Positions 22,505-31,885 are shown, numbered from the stretch's first letter. The stretch: 64,000 nucleotides of DNA from Imperialibacter sp963977595 (GCF_048007035.1 NZ_CP180355.1:6792910-6856909); one strand, 5' to 3'. A program made the numbers and translations. The notes: generated by a model not told the origin, from the letters alone.

Positions 22505-23161
22505 CTATTTACTGATTAGGTCAGTATGTAAACCACATTCTGTTTTTTTCATCCCAAACCATCTGGCTTCACGTTCCTGCATTTCAGGATCCATTTTACG
22601 GGTACACGGCTCACAGCCTATACTCATATAGCCCTTGGCGTCCATGGGATGCCTCGGCAAATTGTGCTCCCTGATGTATTGAAAAATCATCTTTGCATTC
22701 CAGTCCAGCATCGGATGGAAACGAAACGTATTATGCGGCGCAGGTTGCTCCACTTTCATAGCTGCCCTTACAGCGCTTTGGTCAGCTCTTACGCCATTGA
22801 TCCAGATGTCGTGCTCTTGAAGCAAAGCATCGGTTGGTTGCGTTTTATTGATATAGCAGCAGTAGTCCGGGTCACTCGTAAATAGCAGCTTGCCGTCATT
22901 ACCTACCTGCATGTTTCTTGGCATACTTGATTTTACATCGAGCACTTTTATTCCGAACTCTTTAGCCACCTGATCCTTAAAAGCTATCGTATCTGGAAAA
23001 AGGTAGCCGGTATTGATAAAATAGACGGGAATCGAGTTATCTATTCTGCTCAGCATGTGCAGCATTACCAGGCTGTGCGTTTGAAAAGAAGAGGTTGTAA
23101 ACAACTTCTTCCCTTCTGCCTTATACTCTTTAATTTTTGTTTCTAGCTCTTGAAAAGTCAC
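22505..23161 (-). CDS. cysH: Adenylyl-sulfate (APS) reductase, CysH family, [4Fe-4S] type
   Basis: It encodes 218 residues. CysH reduces activated sulfate to sulfite using thioredoxin. The nucleotide-binding SSFQTHS loop is at 24-30. The catalytic cysteine sits in the C-terminal ECGLH (Cys209). The Cys-Cys pair 101/102 plus CxxC 183/186 (CEPC) are the four ligands of the iron-sulfur cluster that distinguishes APS reductases from PAPS reductases. The substrate is therefore probably APS. No sulfate adenylyltransferase (cysD/cysN) or sulfite reductase is in the window. It is the first gene of a two-gene unit with the epimerase, which raises the possibility of a dedicated sulfur-sugar role, though a housekeeping assimilatory role is simpler. 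Confidence 0.88.
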   Translation of the reverse strand: MTFQELETKIKEYKAEGKKLFTTSSFQTHSLVMLHMLSRIDNSIPVYFINTGYLFPDTIAFKDQVAKEFGIKVLDVKSSMPRNMQVGNDGKLLFTSDPDYCCYINKTQPTDALLQEHDIWINGVRADQSAVRAAMKVEQPAPHNTFRFHPMLDWNAKMIFQYIREHNLPRHPMDAKGYMSIGCEPCTRKMDPEMQEREARWFGMKKTECGLHTDLISK

Positions 23162-23263
23162 TTCCTTATAGTTTAAAAAGTGAAACCCTCATTCCCGGTG
23201 AAAAATTCCGAAAGCGTATGAGAAAGCAAGATTAATACAAAAAATGTTTGTATAGAAGAAAAT

Positions 23264-24715
23264 TCAGAGCCAATCCCTGGAAAGTTTTTCAGCCGCAATT
23301 ATGCCACTCAACACTGTCCCCGGAATCCCCTGGCCCGGGTAAGCAGTGTCACCACACAGGTAGGCTCTTTTCGGTCCAAGTCTGGCGTTGAGCATTTGCC
23401 ATGGCCTTATTTTCATGTATTGCGGGTAGCCACCCACGAAACCCCATTTTCTTCCTGTCCACTTTTCCCACGCCTTTGGCCCTGAGTTGTGTTTGTAAAC
23501 GATGTCCTTTCGCCTCAGAAAACCATGGTGCTCGAGGGTGTCGATGATTTCCTTTTCCAAAATATCGCTGGCAATTTCAGTGCCTCCGGGGTGCGGAATG
23601 TGCGTTGTGACCGACGCCACCATCAGGCCTTCCACATCCGAACGGGTTTCGTCAAGCGGGTGGCTTAAGCTTAAAAAAATGCTTTTGGATTTTATCCCAC
23701 TTAACGGTGCGTGCAGGTGAATCTGGTAATGAATGGCGTCGAAGTGTTTCCTGGGCCTGAAACCTATGCTAAGCTGAAAGGCACTATTTAGCATCTTTGA
23801 TGGCATGTCCTTTGCTTCATTTCGCTGAATTTGGGGAAATACTTCCCGGAGATTATTGATTGGGATTGCGCCGATTACGTATTTCGATTCAAAAATGCCC
23901 TTTGAAGAGTTAATGATGTATCTCTCACCGGCGGTTGTTATCTTCTCCGCCCGACACCTCAAGGCTACTACCCCACCCATGCTTTCAATATAGTCTACCA
24001 AGGGGTTAACAAGATTGACCATACCTCCATCCAGATAGTAATTGCCATAGTTAGTGTAGCAAAGGGCTGTTGCTCCAAACAGCACATTCACTTCCCCCAT
24101 CCGATTTTGAGCGGTAATGAGCAACTGTTCATTAACGAATGCAACAAATCGCTCATTTTGGTCAAGCCCATGCTTTTGCAGAAGCTCGGCCATAGATGAG
24201 AAGCTCCATCTCGCATAGCTAAAATCAGTTATGCGTGCTCTGTAAGCCAATTTTACCAGATCAGAAAAGGATGAAGGGGGAAACTCCCTGAATCGAAGTG
24301 AGGCATCCCACACAAACCGGCTGACATCGTAACAAAACTCCCAAAATGGGCGTTGGCCTTTGCTTCCAAAAATCCGTTCCGCCTCCTTTATCCAGTCTTC
24401 AATAGCTTCATAGCGGTTAATGATTGTTCCATCTGCCAACACCACCTGCATGGGCAAAGCAAGCTTTCTGGCAGGCAGGTGGATACCTGTTTTGTCCAAC
24501 AGATACTTCAACGGCATCCCTTTATCCAGCCCAACCAGTGTGGTGGCACCAGTTTCAAAAACAAAACCCTTACGCCAATATGAGCTTGTACATCCTCCAG
24601 GTAGGTAATTTTGCTCCAGCACAGCCACTGTTAGTCCTTTCTGAGCCAACAGAGCAGCGCTTGTTAAACCACCCATTCCGCTTCCCACCACACATGCATC
24701 AAATCTATTCTCCAT
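23264..24715 (-). CDS. FAD-dependent phytoene desaturase/retinol-saturase-like oxidoreductase
   Basis: It encodes 483 residues. The N-terminal dinucleotide-binding motif is VVGSGMGGLTSAALLA (residues 9-24), followed by a Glu (VLEQNYLPGG). The C-terminal FAD motif YLCGDTAYPGQGIPGTVLSG is typical of the CrtI/CrtISO/RetSat group, which desaturate, isomerise or saturate polyenes such as carotenoids. The length fits the family (about 490-510). No phytoene synthase, cyclase or other carotenoid gene is near, so the substrate is open. It is transcribed divergently from the pterin genes across a 143-bp gap that must hold both promoters. Confidence 0.8.
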   Translation of the reverse strand: MENRFDACVVGSGMGGLTSAALLAQKGLTVAVLEQNYLPGGCTSSYWRKGFVFETGATTLVGLDKGMPLKYLLDKTGIHLPARKLALPMQVVLADGTIINRYEAIEDWIKEAERIFGSKGQRPFWEFCYDVSRFVWDASLRFREFPPSSFSDLVKLAYRARITDFSYARWSFSSMAELLQKHGLDQNERFVAFVNEQLLITAQNRMGEVNVLFGATALCYTNYGNYYLDGGMVNLVNPLVDYIESMGGVVALRCRAEKITTAGERYIINSSKGIFESKYVIGAIPINNLREVFPQIQRNEAKDMPSKMLNSAFQLSIGFRPRKHFDAIHYQIHLHAPLSGIKSKSIFLSLSHPLDETRSDVEGLMVASVTTHIPHPGGTEIASDILEKEIIDTLEHHGFLRRKDIVYKHNSGPKAWEKWTGRKWGFVGGYPQYMKIRPWQMLNARLGPKRAYLCGDTAYPGQGIPGTVLSGIIAAEKLSRDWL

Positions 24716-24858
24716 GCCCTGAAGTATTGTTTAATATATTGCTCAAAAAATTAAACAAGTTGACTCTTCATAATGTTTGCTAAGTAATTGATTCTATTAA
24801 CAGGAATTATTGCACTTATTTACCAAATAAACGTTTATAGAATTTCAAACACTTTTCA

Positions 24859-25266
24859 ATGAAGGTAGCAGTCTATAGAAAAGAACATTTTAATGCGGCA
24901 CACAGGCTCAACAATCCGGCCTGGAGTGAGGAAAAGAACAGAAAGATTTTTGGGAAGTGCAATAATGACAACTACCATGGACACAATTACGATTTGGTGG
25001 TAAAACTAGTAGGAGAGCCTGACCCTGAAACAGGGTACGTATTTGATATGAAAGTATTAAGCGATTTGGTAAAGGAGCACGTAACAAAAAAATTTGATCA
25101 TAAAAACCTAAATGTCGATGTGGAAGAGTTTCGCTCGTTAAATCCCACTGCTGAAAATATTGCCATCGTGATCTATGACTTGCTGAGAGCCAGGATTGAC
25201 CACAAACTTGATTTAAAAATTACCCTATATGAAACGGAAAGAAACTTTGTTGAGTACCCAGCCTAG
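24859..25266 (+). CDS. 6-pyruvoyl-tetrahydropterin synthase/QueD family protein (PTPS-like)
   Basis: It encodes 135 residues that convert 7,8-dihydroneopterin triphosphate. Zinc ligands are His15 (FNAAH), His40 and His42 (HGH). The catalytic set Cys34, Asp80-His81 (DHKNL) and Glu125 (YETERN) is in place. The spacing FGKCNNxNxHGHNY has six positions from Cys to the first His of HGH. This is the arrangement of animal PTPS, not the CxxxHGH of classical QueD. That favours 6-pyruvoyl-tetrahydropterin (biopterin route) over 6-carboxy-tetrahydropterin (queuosine route), though some QueD-like enzymes do both. Its 3' end overlaps folE by 38 bp, so the two consecutive pathway steps are coupled. Confidence 0.85.
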   Translation: MKVAVYRKEHFNAAHRLNNPAWSEEKNRKIFGKCNNDNYHGHNYDLVVKLVGEPDPETGYVFDMKVLSDLVKEHVTKKFDHKNLNVDVEEFRSLNPTAENIAIVIYDLLRARIDHKLDLKITLYETERNFVEYPA

Positions 25267-25939
25267 CCAGGCATTGGACATAGATGATTTGGACGACGAT
25301 CACGTTGCTACTTCCTATGAAACTCCGTTGAGAGCGGATGCTTTTGAGATGGACGACGATCTCAAAATGGAGCTTATTGCCAAGCATTTCAGGGAGATTA
25401 TGCACATTCTTGGCATGGATCTCACTGACGATAGCCTGAAAGGCACTCCCAACAGAGTGGCTAAAATGTATGTTAAGGAAGTATTCAGCGGCTTAAACCC
25501 CAAAAATAAGCCTACGGCAAAGCTGTTTGACAACAAATACGAGTACAACGAGATGCTGGTAGAGCGTGACATTACCTTCTATTCGTATTGCGAGCATCAC
25601 TTTGTCCCTATTTATGGTAAAGCTCATGTGGCTTACATTTCCAGCGGAAAGGTGATTGGCTTGTCCAAAATCAACCGGATTGTTCAGTACTATGCAAAAA
25701 GACCTCAGGTACAGGAAAGAATGACTGTGCAGATTGCCAATGAGCTGAAAAAGATTTTGAAGACAGAGAATGTAGGGGTTGTAGTGGATGCCGTGCACAT
25801 GTGTGTTTCTTCACGTGGGGTGGGCGACACTAATAGCAGAACCGGCACAGCACATTTCAGCGGCAAGTTTTCAGATGAAAACACTAAAAAGGAATTTTTG
25901 AATTACATCAATACGCCCAACAATCTCAATGGTAAATAA
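25229..25939 (+). CDS. folE: GTP cyclohydrolase I
   Basis: It encodes 236 residues. It turns GTP into 7,8-dihydroneopterin triphosphate, the substrate of the overlapping upstream gene product and the first intermediate of folate and biopterin synthesis. Zinc ligands are Cys121 and His124 (CEHHFVPIYGKAHVAYI) and Cys192 (MCVSSRG). The signature GLSKINRIVQYYAKRPQVQE is intact. The N-terminal 40 residues are an acidic, low-complexity extension beyond the core domain. The start at ATG 25229 lies inside the preceding gene. A later in-frame Met (residue 41) would remove the overlap, but it sits at the family core start and leaves no coupling. Confidence 0.93.
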   Translation: MKRKETLLSTQPSQALDIDDLDDDHVATSYETPLRADAFEMDDDLKMELIAKHFREIMHILGMDLTDDSLKGTPNRVAKMYVKEVFSGLNPKNKPTAKLFDNKYEYNEMLVERDITFYSYCEHHFVPIYGKAHVAYISSGKVIGLSKINRIVQYYAKRPQVQERMTVQIANELKKILKTENVGVVVDAVHMCVSSRGVGDTNSRTGTAHFSGKFSDENTKKEFLNYINTPNNLNGK

Positions 25940-26095
25940 GTAAACAGCTCTGTCGGTTTGTTGTGTTTGCAGGGCAAAAGTTCTTGGCAATTAAAATTCC
26001 GGGTGAATAGCAATATCTTCTATCCATCCAGACATGGAAAATAGCATCTCTTCAAAAATCATCCGATTATATTAAATTTTTTCAATTTACTCAGC

Positions 26096-26103
26096 TATTT
26101 TTG
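26096..26103 (+). promoter_or_regulatory. Candidate Bacteroidota -7 box (TAnnTTTG) upstream of hppA
   Basis: TATTTTTG fits the Bacteroidota -7 consensus TAnnTTTG. It lies about 65 bp before the hppA ATG in a 230-bp intergenic stretch. No clear TTTG -33 box was seen, so this is tentative. Confidence 0.4.
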
Positions 26104-26169
26104 CGCCCCTGAAATGAGCCTTAACACATCTTAAGGACTAACAACTTTTCATTGAACTAAAAACTGACC

Positions 26170-28365
26170 ATGAACAGTATAGTGTATTTAGTCCCTGCTC
26201 TGGGGATTTTAGGATTGATCGTTATGATCATGAAATCGTCTTGGGTATCGAAACAAGATGCGGGTGATGACAACATGAAGGTATTGGCTGGCTACATCGC
26301 CGACGGTGCCATGGCTTTCCTGAAAGCAGAGTGGAAAGTGCTTGGCTATTTCGTGGTAATTGCCGCCATTCTGCTGGCCTATTCAGGCACGCTTGTTCCT
26401 GATTCTCATCCTACCATCGCTATTGCCTTTGTAATAGGTGCCGTTCTCTCTGCGTTTGCTGGTTGGGTAGGTATGAACATCGCCACAAAGGCAAACGTGA
26501 GGACCACCCAAGCCGCCAGAACCTCCCTTGCCCAGGCCTTGAAAGTTTCTTTTAACGGCGGTGCCGTTATGGGCCTTGGGGTAGCTGGTCTGGCTGTATT
26601 GGGCCTTGGCTCACTGTTCATTGTATTGGTTCAGATTTTCGTGCCCGAAGGGGCTGCGGCTACAGGCCTCGAAATGAAAACTGCTATAGAAGTGTTAGCT
26701 GGTTTTTCTTTAGGAGCCGAATCTATCGCTCTTTTCGCCCGTGTTGGTGGTGGTATATACACCAAAGCCGCTGACGTAGGCGCTGACCTTGTTGGCAAAG
26801 TTGAAGCTGGCATTCCCGAAGACGACGTTCGTAACCCCGCAACAATCGCCGACAACGTGGGTGACAACGTGGGTGACGTAGCAGGTATGGGCGCTGACCT
26901 TTTCGGGTCTTACGTGGCCACCATTCTTGCTACCATGGTATTAGGACAAGAAATTGACGCTTCTGCCGATGCTTTCGGTGGGTTCTCTCCCATTTTGCTG
27001 CCAATGATCATTGCCGGTATGGGGCTTGTTTTCTCCATAGTAGGAACATTTTTTGTCCGCATCAAAAGTGAAACTTCCAGTGTTCAGGCAGCTTTGAACA
27101 TGGGCAACTGGTCATCTATCTTCCTGACTGGTGTCGGTTCTTTCTTCCTGGTAAAGTACATGCTACCTGCCAGCCTTTCCATCCGGGGTTATGAATTCAC
27201 AAACATGGATGTGTTCTACGCCATCCTGCTTGGCCTTGTGGTTGGCGCCTTGATGAGCATCGTGACGGAGTACTACACAGCCATGGGCAAGAAGCCTGTT
27301 AACTCAATTGTTCAGCAGTCTTCCACAGGCCATGCAACCAATATTATCGGTGGGCTTTCTGTCGGAATGGAATCAACAGTTTTACCTATTCTGATTCTTG
27401 CAGCCGGCATTTATGGCTCGTTCTCATTTGCCGGTCTTTACGGAGTAGCCATTGCGGCGGCTGGTATGATGGCCACTACAGCCATGCAGCTTGCCATCGA
27501 CGCCTTTGGCCCGATTGCAGATAATGCCGGAGGTATCGCTGAAATGAGTGGTCTTCCTAAAGAAGTTCGTGAACGCACCGACAACCTGGACGCAGTTGGT
27601 AACACTACCGCAGCAGCAGGAAAAGGTTTCGCTATCGCTTCGGCTGCCCTTACAGCACTTGCCCTCTTTGCAGCATTTGTTGGTGTAGCTGGAATCGACT
27701 CAATCGATATTTACAAAGCTGATGTGCTTGCAGGCTTGTTCGTGGGCGGAATGATCCCATTCATATTTTCATCCCTTGCCATTGCTGCCGTGGGTCGTGC
27801 CGCTATGGACATGGTGAACGAAGTGCGTCGTCAGTTCAAAGAGATTCCTGGCATTATGGAGTACAAAGGAAAGCCAGAATACGACAAATGCGTAGCCATT
27901 TCAACCAAAGCTTCCATTCGTGAAATGATGCTGCCCGGTGCCATTGCCCTGCTGACTCCGATCATTGTTGGTTTCAGCTTTGGCCCTGAAGTACTCGGGG
28001 GAACGCTAGCCGGCATCACTGTTTCTGGTGTATTGATGGGAATTTTTCAAAACAACGCCGGTGGTGCCTGGGACAATGCCAAGAAGTCGTTCGAAAAGGG
28101 CGTTGAAATCAATGGCAAGATGGAATACAAAGGCTCTGAGCCGCACAAAGCGTCAGTGACTGGTGATACTGTTGGTGATCCTTTCAAGGACACTTCCGGG
28201 CCGTCAATGAACATTCTTATCAAGCTTACGTCTATTGTGGCGCTCATCATTGCGCCACATATTTCCGAAAAACCTCATACTGTATCGATAGACCAGCAGC
28301 TCAATGAGCAAACTGCAAAAGAGATCAGCGTGAAGGTGGAGAAAGTACTAGAAAAGGTTAAGTAA
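26170..28365 (+). CDS. hppA: K+-dependent membrane pyrophosphatase (ion-pumping)
   Basis: It encodes 731 residues with about 16 membrane segments. It hydrolyses cytoplasmic pyrophosphate and pumps Na+ and/or H+ outward. The catalytic loop DVGADLVGKVEAGIPEDD and the following DNVGDNVGDVAGMGADLF are intact. In GNTTAAAGKG the residues Ala481 and Gly484 occupy the positions that mark the K+-dependent subfamily (Ala460/Gly463 numbering); K+-independent enzymes have Lys/Thr there. Most K+-dependent members transport Na+, but the ion cannot be fixed by eye. It is a single-gene unit with its own terminator. Its job is probably to recover energy from pyrophosphate made in biosynthesis. Confidence 0.95.
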   Translation: MNSIVYLVPALGILGLIVMIMKSSWVSKQDAGDDNMKVLAGYIADGAMAFLKAEWKVLGYFVVIAAILLAYSGTLVPDSHPTIAIAFVIGAVLSAFAGWVGMNIATKANVRTTQAARTSLAQALKVSFNGGAVMGLGVAGLAVLGLGSLFIVLVQIFVPEGAAATGLEMKTAIEVLAGFSLGAESIALFARVGGGIYTKAADVGADLVGKVEAGIPEDDVRNPATIADNVGDNVGDVAGMGADLFGSYVATILATMVLGQEIDASADAFGGFSPILLPMIIAGMGLVFSIVGTFFVRIKSETSSVQAALNMGNWSSIFLTGVGSFFLVKYMLPASLSIRGYEFTNMDVFYAILLGLVVGALMSIVTEYYTAMGKKPVNSIVQQSSTGHATNIIGGLSVGMESTVLPILILAAGIYGSFSFAGLYGVAIAAAGMMATTAMQLAIDAFGPIADNAGGIAEMSGLPKEVRERTDNLDAVGNTTAAAGKGFAIASAALTALALFAAFVGVAGIDSIDIYKADVLAGLFVGGMIPFIFSSLAIAAVGRAAMDMVNEVRRQFKEIPGIMEYKGKPEYDKCVAISTKASIREMMLPGAIALLTPIIVGFSFGPEVLGGTLAGITVSGVLMGIFQNNAGGAWDNAKKSFEKGVEINGKMEYKGSEPHKASVTGDTVGDPFKDTSGPSMNILIKLTSIVALIIAPHISEKPHTVSIDQQLNEQTAKEISVKVEKVLEKVK

Positions 28366-28397
28366 AACCAAGTCTCGCAAAAGCTATACAAGAAACG

Positions 28398-28437
28398 AAA
28401 TGACCCGTACCAGAAAGAGGCACGGGTCATTTTTTTG
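28398..28437 (+). terminator. Intrinsic terminator after hppA
   Basis: AAATGACCCGT (28398-28408) pairs with ACGGGTCATTT (28422-28432), an 11-bp stem with a 13-base loop, followed by a T-run. The convergent kinase gene ends at 28440, so the hairpin may serve both strands. Confidence 0.88.
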
Positions 28438-28439
28438 CC

Positions 28440-30758
28440 TTATTCTGTGTGCTCCTTTGGAAACTTCACCACAATAGTGGTGCCCTTACCAACCTGGCTC
28501 TTGAGCACGATAGCGGCCCCCAGCCTGTCAGCTATTTTCTTTACAACATACAAGCCAAGGCCGTCTCCCTGCGATAACTGACTGCCTTTAAAAAACATAT
28601 CAAAGCACCTGTCCTGCACATTTTGGGGAATGCCCACGCCATTGTCTTCTACAGTAAGGTGTACATGATCTTTAGATCCCCCGGTAAAGCTAATTACGAG
28701 TATCGGCTCTACTTTTGAGGAAAATATCAGGGTGTTTTCTACGATGTTCGTGAGCACGCTTTCTATCAAATCTTCGCTGGCATTAAAGCCTAAATCAGGC
28801 TCAATATTTACGGTCACTTTTGTGCCATAATCAGTCAGCCTGTCCTGAAAACCACTCAAAACCTTTTCGACCAGTTTGGCAGACGAGTCGCTGTCGAGAT
28901 GAGTAAATGTTAATTCGGTGCTGGAAACATAGCTGATAGCAATCAACTTCTTAAGCATGCTGTCCATCCCGCTGATGACCTTATCAATCAACTCATAGAG
29001 TTCTCCTACTTTTTCGTCAGTATTTCTATCCTCAACCAGCTGGACAATCCCTCTTAAAGTCGTTAAAGGGCGCCTCAAATCATGTGAGGCCCGGTAGAGA
29101 AATGTATCCAGCTCACGGTAAGCTTTTTGCAGGTTAAGGGTCTTCTCCTCAACCAGCGTTTCCAGCTTTGAGTTAATCAGGTTGATTTGAGCATTCACAT
29201 TGCTCAGTTCCTTGTTGCGAGACTCGATAAACTTATTCTGCTCGTCTACTTTGACTCGTTTTTCTTTTAACTCCTTATTTTGTGACTTAATCTCATGCAA
29301 CGCATTCTCGAGCGCCGTGCCCATGCTATGAACCTGTGCTCCAAGCTCACCCAGATTCTTATTCTTTGAGGCGTCCGAAAAATTAAGGTTTGAATACTGC
29401 TGTAGCGACTTTAGGGTCTCGTTGAGGTTGTCACCAACCTTTGCTCTCAGCAACTCAAGCATGTGATTAATGTCGGCTCCTAGCCTCCTTAGTCTGGGGT
29501 TTGCCGCATGCTCTTTGAGTCTTACCGAAAAAACGCCGTTGTTCACCTGCTCGATAAGAAACTGCATTTCCATAATCAGCGCCTGATCCTTTTCAAGATT
29601 AGACTTGATCCTATCGACCTCCCCATTTATTTCATGGGCCATGTCTCTCATTTCCCGGCTTCCTCTCTCCGATATCTTTTCGTAACCGGTTCGGTCACCG
29701 TTCAAAAAAAGAAAAAAATTGATCAGGCCGCTCTTCAGCAGCATAAGAGGCCTTACTACCCATCGGGAAGTAATAGCCACCACCAGCACTACGCTTAGCA
29801 CAGCCCCTAAGATGCTCATTATCAAATTCTTCCAGAGCATGTTTAGGTACGGAGCCATAAAGTCCTCCTTAGATATTTCAGCAACAACAAGCCAGTCAAA
29901 TTCAGGTAAAACCCTTGTCATCAATAGGATAGTTTTTCCTTCCCTTTGAAACTCAGCGATGGACACTTTGCCACTGAGTATGTCGTCTGCTATTTCACCC
30001 AAGCCCGGTTCATTTTTAATATTGGATCCATTTGAAACAGAACTGCTATACCCAATCCTGGTAGTGTCGTTGTGAAGTTTGATGGTGCCGCTGCGGTCAA
30101 CGATGTAAAGCTGCCCAATCAACTCAAGGCTATCATAGGTAATCACCGAACTAAACTTATCAAGCCGCATGGCCACGTCAGCCAGCCCCAGCACGCTACC
30201 ATCATCCCCAATAATCTTATTGTTGACATAGAAAAGCAATTGCTTTTGCCGCACGTATTTGTTGATGTCTATGTTGAACTCCCGAAAGTTGTCACTATTG
30301 AGGAATTTCTTAAAAAAAGGATCTGCAGCGTCGGTCAATTTTCTCCGAGGCCAATGATTTGAAATAATAACCGGGTTTTCAACTGGGATAATGTGAAGGC
30401 TAACAATATTCTCGCTTGCTCCAATTTGGTCCAGGTACCTGAGAATTTGCGTGGTATCAGGTTGTTCGTTTCTGAGCCAGTCCTTAACAAATGGGCTGTT
30501 GGCTAAATATTTTGACACATGAATCGATTCGCTGACATTCTCCATAAACCGAACGGCAGCATAGTCAACCAACACAGGAAGCTCATTTGAAATGACCCTT
30601 TCCGTGACCGTCTTTTTGTTTTGATAAAAAGTCCATACACTTAAAATAGCACCAACGACCAAAATCAACAGTGATATCAGCACGGTAAGTATAACCTTGA
30701 GCCGTTGTTTCCTAAGGAAGGAGAAAAAATTGTAAGAAGGTTCTTTGAAAGAAGACAT
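28440..30758 (-). CDS. Membrane sensor histidine kinase with extracytoplasmic Cache-like sensor
   Basis: It encodes 772 residues. TM1 is at about 20-45. A large extracytoplasmic domain (about 46-300) resembles a double Cache sensor (VDRSGTIKLHNDTTRIGYSS, FDWLVVAEI). TM2 is at about 305-335. A long linker with coiled-coil (about 470-545, KELKEKRVKVDEQNKFIESR) leads to the HisKA helix with phospho-acceptor His559 (SHDLRRPL). The ATPase boxes are N (NIVEN, 671-675), G1 (DNGVGIP, 705) and G2 (GDGLGLYVVKK, 731). No response regulator is adjacent, so the kinase is an orphan here. The hppA terminator lies at its 3' end. The signal is unknown; Cache domains usually bind small organic ligands. Confidence 0.9.
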   Translation of the reverse strand: MSSFKEPSYNFFSFLRKQRLKVILTVLISLLILVVGAILSVWTFYQNKKTVTERVISNELPVLVDYAAVRFMENVSESIHVSKYLANSPFVKDWLRNEQPDTTQILRYLDQIGASENIVSLHIIPVENPVIISNHWPRRKLTDAADPFFKKFLNSDNFREFNIDINKYVRQKQLLFYVNNKIIGDDGSVLGLADVAMRLDKFSSVITYDSLELIGQLYIVDRSGTIKLHNDTTRIGYSSSVSNGSNIKNEPGLGEIADDILSGKVSIAEFQREGKTILLMTRVLPEFDWLVVAEISKEDFMAPYLNMLWKNLIMSILGAVLSVVLVVAITSRWVVRPLMLLKSGLINFFLFLNGDRTGYEKISERGSREMRDMAHEINGEVDRIKSNLEKDQALIMEMQFLIEQVNNGVFSVRLKEHAANPRLRRLGADINHMLELLRAKVGDNLNETLKSLQQYSNLNFSDASKNKNLGELGAQVHSMGTALENALHEIKSQNKELKEKRVKVDEQNKFIESRNKELSNVNAQINLINSKLETLVEEKTLNLQKAYRELDTFLYRASHDLRRPLTTLRGIVQLVEDRNTDEKVGELYELIDKVISGMDSMLKKLIAISYVSSTELTFTHLDSDSSAKLVEKVLSGFQDRLTDYGTKVTVNIEPDLGFNASEDLIESVLTNIVENTLIFSSKVEPILVISFTGGSKDHVHLTVEDNGVGIPQNVQDRCFDMFFKGSQLSQGDGLGLYVVKKIADRLGAAIVLKSQVGKGTTIVVKFPKEHTE

Positions 30759-30920
30759 CTATACTTTACTAATCTGTATAACCTTAAATGTACAAGTTTG
30801 TTATCGTCATTAGCAACTGACCCCGGCATAGCCCATTCAACTGTGTGCACTTCACAAACTTTTTCAAACATTAAACTCGGAAAAATAAGTGACTTATAAA
30901 GAGAAGATGTTAATCTTGTA

Positions 30921-31751
30921 GTGATGAAGTTTATGAAAAAACTTGTATTTCCCTGTCTTGCATTGATTCTGCTGCTTTCCTCCTGCAAGGACGAGGAGGA
31001 TAAGAAGAGCTATCTCACCTTTGACTTGTACAGCCCTGAGCTGGACATAACCAAGACAATCTGGCTCTATCTTCCTGCCGACTACCAGACAACCGAAAAG
31101 GAATATCCGGTAGTTTATTTTCAGGATGCTCAATGGGTTTTTGAAAAGCCTGAAGGGTACACGCAGGAAATGCATGTGGATGAAAACCTGCGAGCACTTG
31201 AGAAAGAAGGATTTGAAGGAGTGATTGTGGTAGGCATTCAAAGCAATGAGGAGACCAGAGCAGATGAATTTAGCCTTTATGCCAACCCTTCGTTGCGAGC
31301 GGGTGGGAAAGGTCAGCAATATCTGGACTTTATGGTTCAGACGCTAAAGCCAAACATCGATAGCCTGTATAGAACGAAAGAAGACCGCTCCAACACCGCT
31401 ATTATGGGGGCGAGCCTCGGAGGTCTTGCAGCATTTTATGGGCTTACCCAATATCCCGAGGTATTTGGAAAGGCAGCTCTTTTTTCGGCAGCTCTGCATT
31501 TCAACGCTGACTCTGTGTTCTCAAAGGCGAGCCACAAGCTCGTTATGCAAGACGCTCGGATTTTTGGTGTTGTTGGAAAAAACGAGCTCAACAGCGAAGT
31601 GAATTTTCCGGCAGACAATGAGACGCTTTTCAAAGCACTCACAAAGTACATCCCATCTGAAAATGTAAACTTCACCATCCATGAAGATGGCGAACACAAA
31701 ATATGGTTTTGGGAAAGGGAGTTTCCCAGTGCAGTACTTTTCCTGTTCTAA
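30921..31751 (+). CDS. Lipoprotein esterase, alpha/beta hydrolase (esterase D/Fes family)
   Basis: It encodes 276 residues. A lipoprotein signal ends at LLLSSC with Cys22 as the lipidated residue, followed by an acidic KDEEDKK stretch that often marks export to the cell surface in Bacteroidota. The nucleophile elbow is MGASLGG (Ser165), and the likely catalytic His is His259 (EDGEHKIWFW). The family includes siderophore esterases, S-formylglutathione hydrolases and feruloyl or acetyl-xylan esterases. No siderophore or xylan genes are nearby, so the substrate is unknown. ATG at 30924 or 30933 (MKFMKK, MKKL) are alternative starts giving the same signal peptide. Confidence 0.82.
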   Translation: MMKFMKKLVFPCLALILLLSSCKDEEDKKSYLTFDLYSPELDITKTIWLYLPADYQTTEKEYPVVYFQDAQWVFEKPEGYTQEMHVDENLRALEKEGFEGVIVVGIQSNEETRADEFSLYANPSLRAGGKGQQYLDFMVQTLKPNIDSLYRTKEDRSNTAIMGASLGGLAAFYGLTQYPEVFGKAALFSAALHFNADSVFSKASHKLVMQDARIFGVVGKNELNSEVNFPADNETLFKALTKYIPSENVNFTIHEDGEHKIWFWEREFPSAVLFLF

Positions 31752-31885
31752 CCCTTCGAATCCTGCTGGATAAACACAGCTAACGGTTTTACTTTCCCGG
31801 AAAAACGCCATCAAAATTTCCGTTCAAGGTTTCGATATTAAATAATTGTTGAAATTGCATAACATTTGATGCATTTTGGCACCTC

